DNA of 64,000 bases from positions 3,489,501-3,553,500 of the forward strand of contig NZ_PEFF01000001.1 in NCBI RefSeq assembly GCF_002754375.1, given 5' to 3'. This document shows, piece by piece, positions 45,394 to 53,615 of this stretch. Source of the stretch: Variovorax sp. 54 (lineage in GTDB: Bacteria > Pseudomonadota > Gammaproteobacteria > Burkholderiales > Burkholderiaceae_C). Below the pieces are notes generated by a model that was not told where the DNA came from, searched no databases, and saw only the letters and a list, made by a program, of their open reading frames with translations. The stretch's first letter is position 1. Every line of letters starts with the position of its first letter. The position numbers and the translations under genes are program-made.

Positions 45394-46602
45394 TCAGTGC
45401 GCTGCGGCGGCAGGGCCTTTGGCTGGCAGGCGGATCACGAAGCTCGCGCCCCCGCCCGGCCGGTCTTCGCACTGCACCGAGCCGCCGTGGCGTTCGGCGA
45501 TCGACTTCACCAGCGCCAGCCCGAGGCCGACGCCGCCGTTGCGCTCGCTGGCGCCCGGCAGGCGGTAGAAGGGTTCGAAGATGCGTTCGCGCAGCGCCAC
45601 CGGCACGCCCGGCCCGCGGTCGTTGACGCGCACCGTGGCGTAGCCGTCGGCGCTGCCGAGTTCGACGCTGATCTCGCCGGCGCCGTAGCGGCGCGCGTTT
45701 TCGAGCAGGTTGCGGATCGCGCGGCGCAGCAGGCGCGACACGCCCGGCACGGTGAGCGTCGCGTTGTCGGTGCCTTCGGCCAGGTCGAGTTCGGCGTTCA
45801 CCTGCGCGCACTCTTCAGCGGCGAGGCCGGTCAGGTCGACGGCTTCGATGGTGCCCATGTCGGCCTCGCTGGCGTCGAGCCGGCTGGCCAGCAGGATCTC
45901 GTCGATGAGCTGGTCGAGCTCGCCGATGTTGCGCGAGATTTCTTCGCGCGCCGTCGGGCTCGGCCGGTCGCCCATGAGCTCCAGGCCCATGCGGATGCGG
46001 GTGAGCGGCGAGCGCAGTTCGTGCGAGGCATTTGCCAGCAGCGACTTGTGCGAACGCACCAGCTGTTCGATGCGTTCGGCGGAGGCGTTGAAAAGTTTGG
46101 AGAGATCGGCCACTTCGTCTTGTCCTTCCTCGGGCACGCGCGCCGACAGGTCGCCCTCGCCCCAGCGCTGCACGCCGCGCTGCAGGGTTTCGAGCCGCTG
46201 GGTGATGCGCCGCACGATCGGGTAGACGCCCAGTGCCACCGCCACGCCCACGAGCGCAATCATCCAGCCCAGCCCGAACGGCGTGCGCCAGGGCGCGAAG
46301 CCGCCGGTGCCGGGCGCCCGCTCGCGCGGCGCCACGCGCAGCGTCATGTCGCGGCCGTCGCTCAGCGTCACGTCGAACTCCAGCCCTTGGCCGGGCACGC
46401 GCATGGCCTTGCCGGTGCCGATGGTGCGGTCCTGGCTGTCGAGCACGACCACCTCGCGCGGCACGGGCGCCAGGCGCTCGCGCTCGGCCTCGGCGGCCAC
46501 GCGCACGATCCAGTTGGCCATCAGCGTGAGGATGACCACGCCGCCGACCACCGCGAGCCAGATGCGGACGTAGAGATGGCGGCGGTAGAGGCTGCGCAGC
46601 AT
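45394..46602 (-). CDS. Sensor histidine kinase
   Basis: A 402-residue membrane kinase: helix 1 at residues ~12-34, a short periplasmic sensor region (35-107), helix 2 at ~108-130, HAMP (130-182), HisKA with phospho-acceptor His194 (NASHELRSPLTR), and an HATPase domain with N-box LLENARRYG and G-boxes DRGPGVP, GGVGLGLALVK. Pairs with the OmpR-type regulator encoded 13 bases upstream. Overall layout resembles RstB-type kinases; the signal is unknown. Confidence 0.93.
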   Translation of the reverse strand: MLRSLYRRHLYVRIWLAVVGGVVILTLMANWIVRVAAEAERERLAPVPREVVVLDSQDRTIGTGKAMRVPGQGLEFDVTLSDGRDMTLRVAPRERAPGTGGFAPWRTPFGLGWMIALVGVAVALGVYPIVRRITQRLETLQRGVQRWGEGDLSARVPEEGQDEVADLSKLFNASAERIEQLVRSHKSLLANASHELRSPLTRIRMGLELMGDRPSPTAREEISRNIGELDQLIDEILLASRLDASEADMGTIEAVDLTGLAAEECAQVNAELDLAEGTDNATLTVPGVSRLLRRAIRNLLENARRYGAGEISVELGSADGYATVRVNDRGPGVPVALRERIFEPFYRLPGASERNGGVGLGLALVKSIAERHGGSVQCEDRPGGGASFVIRLPAKGPAAAAH

Positions 46603-46615
46603 CGCGGGGCGCGTC

Positions 46616-47338
46616 CTAGTCTTGCTGCTTGGCGAAGACGTAGCCCACGCCGCGTACCGTCAGGATGCGCTTCGGGTTCTTCGCGTCGACCTCGATGGCG
46701 GCGCGGATGCGGCCCATGTGCACGTCGATCGAGCGGTCGAAGGCTTCGAGCTCGCGGCCGCGCACGGCTTCCATGATCTGGTCGCGCGTGAGCACGCGGC
46801 CCGCGCGTTCGGCCATCGCCACCAGCAGGTCGAACTGGTAGGAGGTGAGGTCGGCCAGCGCGCCGGCCACCGACACGGTGCGCGCGTTGCGGTCGATCTC
46901 GAGGGTGCCGAAGCGCATCACCGTGGAGGCTTCGGCCTCGGTGGCGTTCTCGCTGCGACGGCGCAGCACGGCGCGGATGCGCGCCAGCAGCTCGCGCGGC
47001 TCGAAGGGCTTGGGCAGGTAGTCGTCGGCGCCGATCTCCAGGCCGATGATGCGGTCCATCGGGTCGCCCTTGGCGGTCAGCATCAGCACCGACACCTTGG
47101 CCAGCGGGCCGGGCAGGGCGCGGATGCGGCGGCAGACCTCGAGGCCGTCGGTGTCGGGCAGCATCAGGTCGAGGATCACCAGGTCGGGCGCGTGCTGCTG
47201 CAGCTGCTCCAGGCCGCTGGCGCCGTCGCCGGCGTGGTTGAAGGCGAAACCCGACTGCGTCAGGTACTCGCCCACCATCTGCGCCAGGCGGGCGTCGTCT
47301 TCGATCATCAGGAGTTGGGGGGTGCTCATGCGCTTCAT
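46616..47338 (-). CDS. OmpR-family response regulator
   Basis: A 240-residue regulator. Receiver domain with phosphorylatable Asp57 (LVILDLMLPD) and Lys in LPKPFEP; C-terminal winged helix domain with VLTRDQIMEAVRGRE and RSIDVHMGRIRAAIE. Start taken at 47338; an ATG nine bases later (MSTPQLL) is also possible. Transcribed with the downstream kinase gene. A 10-bp-spaced direct repeat of GTAAA(G/C) lies 37-52 bases upstream and could be its own binding site. Confidence 0.93.
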   Translation of the reverse strand: MKRMSTPQLLMIEDDARLAQMVGEYLTQSGFAFNHAGDGASGLEQLQQHAPDLVILDLMLPDTDGLEVCRRIRALPGPLAKVSVLMLTAKGDPMDRIIGLEIGADDYLPKPFEPRELLARIRAVLRRRSENATEAEASTVMRFGTLEIDRNARTVSVAGALADLTSYQFDLLVAMAERAGRVLTRDQIMEAVRGRELEAFDRSIDVHMGRIRAAIEVDAKNPKRILTVRGVGYVFAKQQD

Positions 47339-47374
47339 GGTCGTTCACCGGGAGCAAGCGGGCTTGAACGCTCC

Positions 47375-47390
47375 GTAAAGTTGGGTAAAC
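47375..47390. promoter_or_regulatory. Direct repeat before the response-regulator gene
   Basis: GTAAAG (47375-47380) and GTAAAC (47385-47390) are spaced exactly one helical turn apart, as in half-sites of OmpR/PhoB-type regulators. A TTGACA (minus strand of 47403-47408) lies just upstream as a candidate -35. Possible autoregulation; pattern match only. Confidence 0.35.
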
Positions 47391-47528
47391 GCAGCATCGC
47401 CCTGTCAACCTGGATCGCTGCGAAAAACATAGCGCCTCGCCCAGGTCTCATGGGCGCCATGCGGCAATGATGACGGACCGGGGCGCGGTTCGCGTGTGGC
47501 ATCACGCACCGCCCCGGCGGGGGGCCGA

Positions 47529-48350
47529 TCAGCCCGCGGCCTGCAGGCGCAGCCGCAGGGCCAGTGCGGCCGACAGCGGCAGGTCGATGGGCGCGTCCGC
47601 GCTGCCCGGGACCTGTGCCAGCGTCTCGAACAGGGGCAGGGCGTCGGCCATCGGGTTGATGTCCTTCAGCGTGGCGGCGGCGGCCGAGCGCGGCGCCGTG
47701 GCCGTGCCGGCGGCATCGCCGACCAGCGACCAGTCGAGGCTGGCCACGGTGCGGGCCGTGCGCTCGGGCGCGATCACCAGCGCCACGGCCAGCAGGCCGC
47801 GGCTGTCGGTCACCGAGGTCAGCGCGCCGACCGTGGGGGCGTCGTAGCCCACGAGCAGCACCGGCGTCTGGTCGGCTGCGCACTGCACGGCCGCTTCGAG
47901 CAGGCCGGCGGCAAAGCTGTGGCCGTAGGCCGAGACGGCGTTGCTGGCCGCCATGCAGCCGGTGCCGATGGTCCAGTAGCCCACGGCCGCGTTGTGCACC
48001 GAGTTGTGGAACTTGGTGGGCGACAGCATCTTCGGGTCGCCCGCGAGCGTGCTGCACATGTAGTCGTTGATCGACAGGTCGCCGTGCGCCGACGTGAACA
48101 CGCAGGGCACGTCGGCCGCGTTGCGGTCCGCGCCCGCGATGGCCGCGGCGGCCACTTCGAGCGCCAGCGCCACGGTGTCGGGCGCGCGGCGGCGCTCGGC
48201 CGGGGCCAGCACCTGCGGCGAGGGCCGCTTGGCGGGCGGATCGGCCAGCGCACCTTCGCCGCGGAAGGCCGCGCGCGCAGCCTCCCAGCCGGGCAGCGTG
48301 GGGGTCCAGAAGGCGGGGCCTTCGATGTACAGCGTGGGAGGCGTGTTCAT
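47529..48350 (-). CDS. Beta-ketoacyl synthase chain-length-factor-like protein
   Basis: A 273-residue protein matching the short ketosynthase-like family (Ketoacyl-synt_2) that pairs with aryl-polyene ketosynthases. Visible features: PTKFHNSVHNAAVGYWTIGTG, then SAYGHSFAAGLLEAAVQC and LLVGYDAP. It lacks the C-terminal half with the two catalytic His residues, so it cannot act alone. A Cys follows the GTG turn (GTGCMAASNAV), at about the place of the ketosynthase nucleophile. Its ATG overlaps the stop of the full ketosynthase gene by 4 bases, indicating a heterodimer. Confidence 0.82.
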   Translation of the reverse strand: MNTPPTLYIEGPAFWTPTLPGWEAARAAFRGEGALADPPAKRPSPQVLAPAERRRAPDTVALALEVAAAAIAGADRNAADVPCVFTSAHGDLSINDYMCSTLAGDPKMLSPTKFHNSVHNAAVGYWTIGTGCMAASNAVSAYGHSFAAGLLEAAVQCAADQTPVLLVGYDAPTVGALTSVTDSRGLLAVALVIAPERTARTVASLDWSLVGDAAGTATAPRSAAAATLKDINPMADALPLFETLAQVPGSADAPIDLPLSAALALRLRLQAAG

Positions 48351-49552
48351 GCGTTCACCGCCTTGCCGAAGACCAGCGCGCAGTTGTTGCCGCCGAAGCC
48401 GAAGGAATTGGAGAGCGCGTAGCGCACCTCGCCCGTCGCAGGTTCGAGCTTGATCTGCGGGCCGAAGCCTTCGTCCAGCGTGCGCGTGTTGACCGTGCCC
48501 GGCATCAGGCCGCGCTCGATCGCCAGCAGGCAAATCACTGCCTCGACGATGCCCGCAGCACCCAGCGTGTGGCCCATGAAGCCCTTGGTCGAGCTGGCGT
48601 GCGTGCGCGCCGGGAAGCGGCGCGCCACCAGCGCGCCCTCGACCTCGTCGTTCTTCTGGCTCGCCGTGCCGTGCATGTTGATGTAGTCGATGGCGTCGGT
48701 CGACAGGCCCGCGCGCGCCAGCGCGTCGTCGAGCGCGCGCTCGGCGCCCAGGCCCTCGGGGTGCGGCGTCGACATGTGGTGTGCGTCGCTTGCTTCGCCA
48801 TAGCCCAACAGCAGCGGCGTGGCGGTGTCACCGGCCTGCATGCGCTCGACCAGCGCGAAGCCCGCCGCTTCGCCGAGGCTGATGCCCTTGCGCCCCGCGT
48901 CGAACGGGCGGCAGGGCTCGGTGGAGACCAGCTCCAGCGCGTTGAAGCCGAACAGCACGCTGCCGCACAGCGTGTCGGCGCCGCCGACCACGGCCGCATC
49001 GGCCAGGCCCAGGCGGATCAGGCGCTCGGCCGAGGCGAACACCTTGGCGCTGGACGAACAGGCGGTCGAAATCGTCTCGCTCGGGCCGTCGATGCCCAGC
49101 ACCTGCTGCACGAACATGGCCAGCGAATGCGGCGTGTGGACCGCCGCGCGGCGCTGGTCCGGCGGAAAGTTGCCGTCGGCGTCGAGCTGCGTGTAGGCCA
49201 GCTCGGTCTCGCCGATGCTGGCCGTGGAGGTGCCGAGCACCAGCGCGATGCGCGTGGCGCCGTACTTCTCGCGTGCGGCCGCGACCGCTTCGAGGAAGCC
49301 GTCGGCCTGCAGGCCCAGCCAGGCCAGCCGGTTGTTGCGGCAGTCCCACGACATCGCCGATTCGGGCAGTCGAACGTCTTCCAGCCCGTCGACGCGGCCG
49401 ATCCAGGTCGGCAGCGGCGCATCGCCGAAATCGTTGGCACGCAGGCCGCTGCGCGAGTGCGCGAGCGCGTCAGCGTGCGCTTCCTTGCCGACGCCGACGG
49501 CCGAGGTGGCCGTGTAGGCACTGATTTGAAGGGGAGAAATTCGGGACGGCAC
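48347..49552 (-). CDS. Beta-ketoacyl-ACP synthase, aryl-polyene type
   Basis: A 401-residue ketosynthase with all three catalytic residues: Cys in STACSSSAKVF, His in INMHGTASQKND and His in GFMGHTLGAAGIVE. Motifs GGADTLCGSVLFGFNALELVS and ISLGEAAGFALVER resemble the FabF-like enzymes of aryl-polyene clusters. The start is a GTG at 49552 (MPSRISPLQISAYTATSAVG); the open frame reaches 49630 but the extra residues look unconserved. Only the partner CLF gene follows; no acyl carrier protein, dehydratase or ketoreductase genes are next to it. Confidence 0.88.
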   Translation of the reverse strand: MPSRISPLQISAYTATSAVGVGKEAHADALAHSRSGLRANDFGDAPLPTWIGRVDGLEDVRLPESAMSWDCRNNRLAWLGLQADGFLEAVAAAREKYGATRIALVLGTSTASIGETELAYTQLDADGNFPPDQRRAAVHTPHSLAMFVQQVLGIDGPSETISTACSSSAKVFASAERLIRLGLADAAVVGGADTLCGSVLFGFNALELVSTEPCRPFDAGRKGISLGEAAGFALVERMQAGDTATPLLLGYGEASDAHHMSTPHPEGLGAERALDDALARAGLSTDAIDYINMHGTASQKNDEVEGALVARRFPARTHASSTKGFMGHTLGAAGIVEAVICLLAIERGLMPGTVNTRTLDEGFGPQIKLEPATGEVRYALSNSFGFGGNNCALVFGKAVNA

Positions 49553-49707
49553 GATGGATGTGGGGGCTGGCGACAGGCGAAAAGGCGTCAACGACAGAAG
49601 AAATACCGGAAAAGCGCAATTTTCACGCAATGAATGTCACAGCCTACCAGCGATGCGTATCGGGTTGCGTCGGCTGTTTCCTATAGATGACAGCTCCGGC
49701 GCAGGCC

Positions 49708-51159
49708 CTATTGACGCTCGCCGCCGCCTGTGCGGGCCGCCGAACGCGCGGCCAGCGCCACCAGCAGCAGCACCGGCACGCCCAGCAGCGCGGTGGCGGT
49801 GAAGAAGGTGCTGTAGCCGTAGGCGTCGACAAAGGCGCCCGAGTAGCCGGCGATGAACTTCGGCAGCAGCAGCATCAGCGAGCTGAACAGTGCGTACTGC
49901 GTGGCCGAGTAGCTGACGTTGGTCAGGCTCGACAGATAGGCGATGAAGGCCGCCGAGGCGATGCCGCCGGCCAGGTTGTCGGCCGAGACCACGGCGATCA
50001 GGGCGGTGGTGTCATGCCCGCGCGTGGCCAGCCAAGCGTAGAGCAGGTTGCTCGCCGCGCTGAGCACCGCGCCCAGCATCAGCACCCGCATCACGCCCAG
50101 CCGCATCGACAGCACGCCACCCACGAACGCGCCTACTAAAGTCATGACTACGCCGAAAGACTTGCTGATCGTGGCCACCTCATTCTTGGTGAAGCACATA
50201 TCGACGTAGAACGGATTGGCCATGATGCCCATGACCACATCGCTGATCCGGTAAACGGCGATCAGTGCCAAGATCAAAGCCGCCTGCCAGCGGTAGCGGC
50301 CGATGAAGTCGGCAAAAGGTTCGATCAGCGCACTGCGTAGCCAATCGGCGGCGCCTCGTGCCTTCGGCAGTTCGCGTGGCACCGGCTCAGGAGAAAACAG
50401 CACCGTCAAAATGCCGATGACCATCGAGCCGGCCATGACCAGATAGGCGGTGCGCCAAGCGCCCTGCGCATAGGTGTTGGCGGCACTCGCCGCCTGGATG
50501 ATGGAGCTCCCGATCGCACCGGTTGCGGCCCGGCAACTGGCGGCGACCGAATCGGCTACCGGCCCCTCAGCGACGTTGGCCACCCACAGGACCCCGGCAC
50601 CGGCCCAGATCATCGCCAGCCGATAGCCCGTTTGATAGGCGGCGGCCAGCGCGGCCTGCTTGCGCGTCTCGGCCGATTCGATGCGGAAGGCGTCTAGGGC
50701 AATGTCCTGCGTGGCCGAGCCGAAGGCCACCAGCAATGCACACCAGATCATCGGCGTCAGCCCCTGACGCGGATCGTTCATCGCCATGCCGATCAGCCCG
50801 GCGATCACTACGCCCTGCGCCAGCAGCAGCCAGCCGCGCCGGCGCCCGAGCAGCGTGGTCAGCGGCGGCAGCGGCAGCCGGTCGACCAGCGGCGCCCAGA
50901 CCCACTTGAAGCCATAGGCCAGCCCGACCCAGCTCAGGTAGCCGATGGTGGCGCGGTCGATGCCCGCCTCGCGCAGCCGAAAGCTCAGCGTGCCCAGCAC
51001 CAGCAGCAGCGGCAGGCCGGCCGAGAAGCCCAGCGCCAGCATGCGCAGGGTGGCGGGTTCGAGGTAGACCTTGAGCGCGTCGCGCCAGGGCAGGGCGGTG
51101 CTCGCGGGGGCTTGGGTGGGTTCGGCGGGCGGTGCGGACATGAGTGGGGGATTGTCCAT
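49708..51159 (-). CDS. ampG: AmpG-family muropeptide permease (MFS)
   Basis: A 483-residue transporter with about 12-14 helices, close to AmpG length. Conserved stretches: LGFSAGLPLLLVLGTLSFRLREAGID, WVGLAYGFKWVWAPLVDR, and FGSATQDIALDAFRIE (quoted in parts under 20 residues: LGFSAGLPLLLVLG, YGFKWVWAPLVDR, GSATQDIALDAFR). AmpG imports anhydro-muropeptides for cell-wall recycling. Two starts are in frame, ATG 51159 (used) and 51141. A central part (about 50161-50280) has lower GC than its surroundings. Confidence 0.88.
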   Translation of the reverse strand: MDNPPLMSAPPAEPTQAPASTALPWRDALKVYLEPATLRMLALGFSAGLPLLLVLGTLSFRLREAGIDRATIGYLSWVGLAYGFKWVWAPLVDRLPLPPLTTLLGRRRGWLLLAQGVVIAGLIGMAMNDPRQGLTPMIWCALLVAFGSATQDIALDAFRIESAETRKQAALAAAYQTGYRLAMIWAGAGVLWVANVAEGPVADSVAASCRAATGAIGSSIIQAASAANTYAQGAWRTAYLVMAGSMVIGILTVLFSPEPVPRELPKARGAADWLRSALIEPFADFIGRYRWQAALILALIAVYRISDVVMGIMANPFYVDMCFTKNEVATISKSFGVVMTLVGAFVGGVLSMRLGVMRVLMLGAVLSAASNLLYAWLATRGHDTTALIAVVSADNLAGGIASAAFIAYLSSLTNVSYSATQYALFSSLMLLLPKFIAGYSGAFVDAYGYSTFFTATALLGVPVLLLVALAARSAARTGGGERQ

Positions 51160-51187
51160 GAGCTGCTGGGGAGATCGGTGGTCCCGC

Positions 51188-52075
51188 ATGTCTTCATTTG
51201 TTCCTATCATCCGGGCACCTATGTGCACACGATGCGAACGCCCCCTTTCTGCCCTCTCTGAAGCCTCGGCCTGGAACCCGCGCCGGGCCTTCCTGCTCGC
51301 CGCCGCCGGTGCCGCGCTGAGTGCGCCGGCGCTGGCGCAGGTCAACGTCGGCAATGCCTCGGTGGCCCGCAACCTCGTGCCCGCCGACCAGATCGAGGCG
51401 GCTGGCGTGCAGCAGTACGGCCAGCTGCTCGAACAGGCGCGCGCCAAGGGCGCGCTGGCCGGCGACGGCAACGGCCAACTGCAGCGGCTGCGCACCATCG
51501 CGCAGCGGCTCATTCCCTTCGCCCTGCCGTGGAACGCCCGCGCCCGCGAATGGAAGTGGGAGGTGAACCTGATCGGCAGCAAGCAGATCAACGCCTTCTG
51601 CATGCCCGGCGGCAAGATCGCCTTCTTCACCGGCATCCTCGAGCAGCTCAAGCTCAGTGACGACGAGGTTGCGATGGTCATGGGCCATGAAATGGCGCAC
51701 GCGCTGCGCGAACACGCCCGCGCCCGCATGGCCAAGAGCGCCGGCACCGGCGCGGCGCTGTCCATCGGCGCGCAGCTGCTGGGGCTCGGCCAGGTCGGCG
51801 ACCTCGCGGCGCGCGCCGGCACGCAGCTCATCACCCTGAAGTTCAGCCGCAGCGACGAGACCGACGCCGACCTCGTGGGCCTCGAACTCGCCGCGCGTGC
51901 GGGCTACGACCCGAAGGCCTCGGTCTCGCTGTGGAAGAAGATGGCCACGGCCTCCAAGAACCAGGGCGGCCTGAGCTTCCTGTCGACCCACCCGAGCGGG
52001 CCGGACCGCATCGCCAAGCTCGAGGCGAATGTGCCGAAGGTCGAGAGCCTGTATCGGGCCGCCAAGCGCAGCTGA
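51188..52075 (+). CDS. M48-family metalloprotease
   Basis: A 295-residue zinc protease with the HExxH motif at residues 167-171 (GHEMAHALREH) and the third-ligand helix SDETDADLVGLELAARAGYD. A signal sequence is present (NPRRAFLLAAAGAALSAPALAQ), so the enzyme is periplasmic or lipid-free membrane-associated; no lipobox Cys follows. It resembles YggG/LoiP-type peptidases. ATG at 51188 is used; ATG 51221 (MCTRCERPLS) is equally possible. Divergent from ampG with a 28-base gap. Confidence 0.9.
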   Translation: MSSFVPIIRAPMCTRCERPLSALSEASAWNPRRAFLLAAAGAALSAPALAQVNVGNASVARNLVPADQIEAAGVQQYGQLLEQARAKGALAGDGNGQLQRLRTIAQRLIPFALPWNARAREWKWEVNLIGSKQINAFCMPGGKIAFFTGILEQLKLSDDEVAMVMGHEMAHALREHARARMAKSAGTGAALSIGAQLLGLGQVGDLAARAGTQLITLKFSRSDETDADLVGLELAARAGYDPKASVSLWKKMATASKNQGGLSFLSTHPSGPDRIAKLEANVPKVESLYRAAKRS

Positions 52076-52106
52076 GCTCGCAGAGCCCCGCTACGGCGGG
52101 TCGGCC

Positions 52107-52910
52107 TCAGAGCGTGAAGTCGTACTCCACCGTGATCGGCGCGTGGTCGCTGAACTTGACGGTCTTGTAGATCGCCTCGGTGCGCGCCAGCGCGCCCAGC
52201 GCCGGTGTCGCGAGGTGGTAGTCCAGCCGCCATCCCACGTTGTTCGCGTAGGCCTGGCCGCGGTTGCTCCACCAAGTGTAGGCGTCGCCGGTGGTGTCGG
52301 GCTTGAGGCGGCGGTACACGTCCACCAGGCCGGCGCCTTCGGTGCCCGCGTCGAGCAGGCGCGTCATCCAGGCGCGTTCTTCGGGCAGGAAGCCGCTGTT
52401 CTTCTGGTTGCCGCGCCAGTTCTTCAGGTCGATCTCCTGGTGGGCGATGTTGATGTCGCCGCACAGAATGAACTCGCGCTCCTTCTTCAGCGCCACGAGG
52501 TGCGGGAAGAAGCCCTTCAGAAAGCGAAACTTGGCGGCCTGGCGCTCCTCGCCCGAGCTGCCGCTCGGGAAGTAGCAGCTGATCACCGAGAACTTGCGTT
52601 TCGGCGTGTCGAAGCGCAGCTCGAGGTAGCGGCCTTCGGCGTCGAATTCGGGATCACCCCAGCCCACCACCACGGCGCTGGGCGCATGCTTCGTGTAGAC
52701 CGCGGTGCCCGCGTAGCCTTTTTTCTCGGCAAAGTGGAAGTGGCCCTGCAGGCCCGCCATCTGTTCGAAGCGGCCCTCGACATCGCTGGCCTGGACGCGG
52801 ATCTCCTGCATGCAAATACAATCCGGCGCGAGTTCGGCCACCCAGTCGGCGACGCCCTTGGTGGCCGCCGAGCGCAGGCCATTGAGATTGAGACTGGTCA
52901 GTTTGAACAC
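52107..52910 (-). CDS. xth: Exodeoxyribonuclease III
   Basis: A 267-residue AP endonuclease/exonuclease. Family motifs: LTSLNLNGLRSA at the N-terminus, ICMQEIR, ILCGDINIAH, RLDYHLAT and the catalytic FSDHAPITVEYD at the C-terminus. Acts in base-excision repair. The start must be the GTG at 52910, since the conserved region begins two codons later. It diverges from pyrE with only 12 bases between start codons. Confidence 0.94.
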   Translation of the reverse strand: MFKLTSLNLNGLRSAATKGVADWVAELAPDCICMQEIRVQASDVEGRFEQMAGLQGHFHFAEKKGYAGTAVYTKHAPSAVVVGWGDPEFDAEGRYLELRFDTPKRKFSVISCYFPSGSSGEERQAAKFRFLKGFFPHLVALKKEREFILCGDINIAHQEIDLKNWRGNQKNSGFLPEERAWMTRLLDAGTEGAGLVDVYRRLKPDTTGDAYTWWSNRGQAYANNVGWRLDYHLATPALGALARTEAIYKTVKFSDHAPITVEYDFTL

Positions 52911-52916
52911 AAGGAA
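52911..52916 (+). promoter_or_regulatory. Ribosome-binding site of pyrE in the 12-base xth/pyrE gap
   Basis: AAGGAA at 52911-52916, six bases before the pyrE ATG. Together with the xth GTG ending at 52910 it leaves no room for a promoter between the genes, so each promoter must lie inside the opposite coding sequence. Confidence 0.7.
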
Positions 52917-52922
52917 TTTCCA

Positions 52923-53603
52923 ATGGCTGTAGACGGTCAGACAAGCAGCGCGGTGGCACAGGACTTCGTCCAGTTCGCGCTCGACGCCGGCGTGCTTCGC
53001 TTCGGCGAATTCAAGACCAAGGCCGGTCGCATGAGCCCGTATTTCTTCAATTCGGGACTGTTCGACGACGGCGCCAAGATCGCGCGGCTCGCCGGATTCT
53101 ATGCAGACCGCCTGATCGAAAGCGGGCTCGAGTTCGACATGATCTTCGGCCCCGCCTACAAGGGCATCCCGCTGGGCGCCACCGTGGCCGCCGAGCTGGC
53201 CCGCCGCGGGCGCAACTACCCCTTCGCCTACAACCGCAAGGAAGCCAAGGCGCACGGCGAGGGCGGCAACCTCGTGGGCGCGCCGCTCAAGGGCCGCGTG
53301 CTGATCGTCGACGACGTGATGTCGGCCGGCACCGCGGTGCGCGAATCGATCGCCGCGATCCAGGCCGCGGGCGCCACGCCGCATGCCGTGTCCATCGCGC
53401 TCGACCGGCAGGAAAAAGCCACCGAGAACGGCGTCGACGTGGACCACAGCGCCGTGCAGTACGTGCGCAACCAGCTCGGCCTCGCGGTGGTCGCCATCGC
53501 CACGCTGGACGACCTGCTGAGCTACCTCTCGGGCAACGCCGCCGCCGACCTCGGCGCGCACCGCGAGCGCGTGCTGGCCTACCGCACGCGCTACGGCGCC
53601 TGA
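52923..53603 (+). CDS. pyrE: Orotate phosphoribosyltransferase
   Basis: A 226-residue type I phosphoribosyltransferase. The PRPP-binding motif VLIVDDVMSAGTAVRES is intact, as are the substrate loop AYNRKEAKAHGEGG and the GPAYKGIPLG segment. Converts orotate to OMP in pyrimidine synthesis. Start ATG 52923 has a good AAGGAA site. Divergent from xth; followed after 12 bases by the DUF4124-like gene. Confidence 0.96.
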   Translation: MAVDGQTSSAVAQDFVQFALDAGVLRFGEFKTKAGRMSPYFFNSGLFDDGAKIARLAGFYADRLIESGLEFDMIFGPAYKGIPLGATVAAELARRGRNYPFAYNRKEAKAHGEGGNLVGAPLKGRVLIVDDVMSAGTAVRESIAAIQAAGATPHAVSIALDRQEKATENGVDVDHSAVQYVRNQLGLAVVAIATLDDLLSYLSGNAAADLGAHRERVLAYRTRYGA

Positions 53604-53615
53604 GACGCAGCACCG

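Noticed and set aside
49553-49630. ATG at 49630 as start of the ketosynthase
   Set aside because: Adds 26 residues (MRENCAFPVFLLSL...) not expected in cytoplasmic ketosynthases; GTG 49552 fits the family better.
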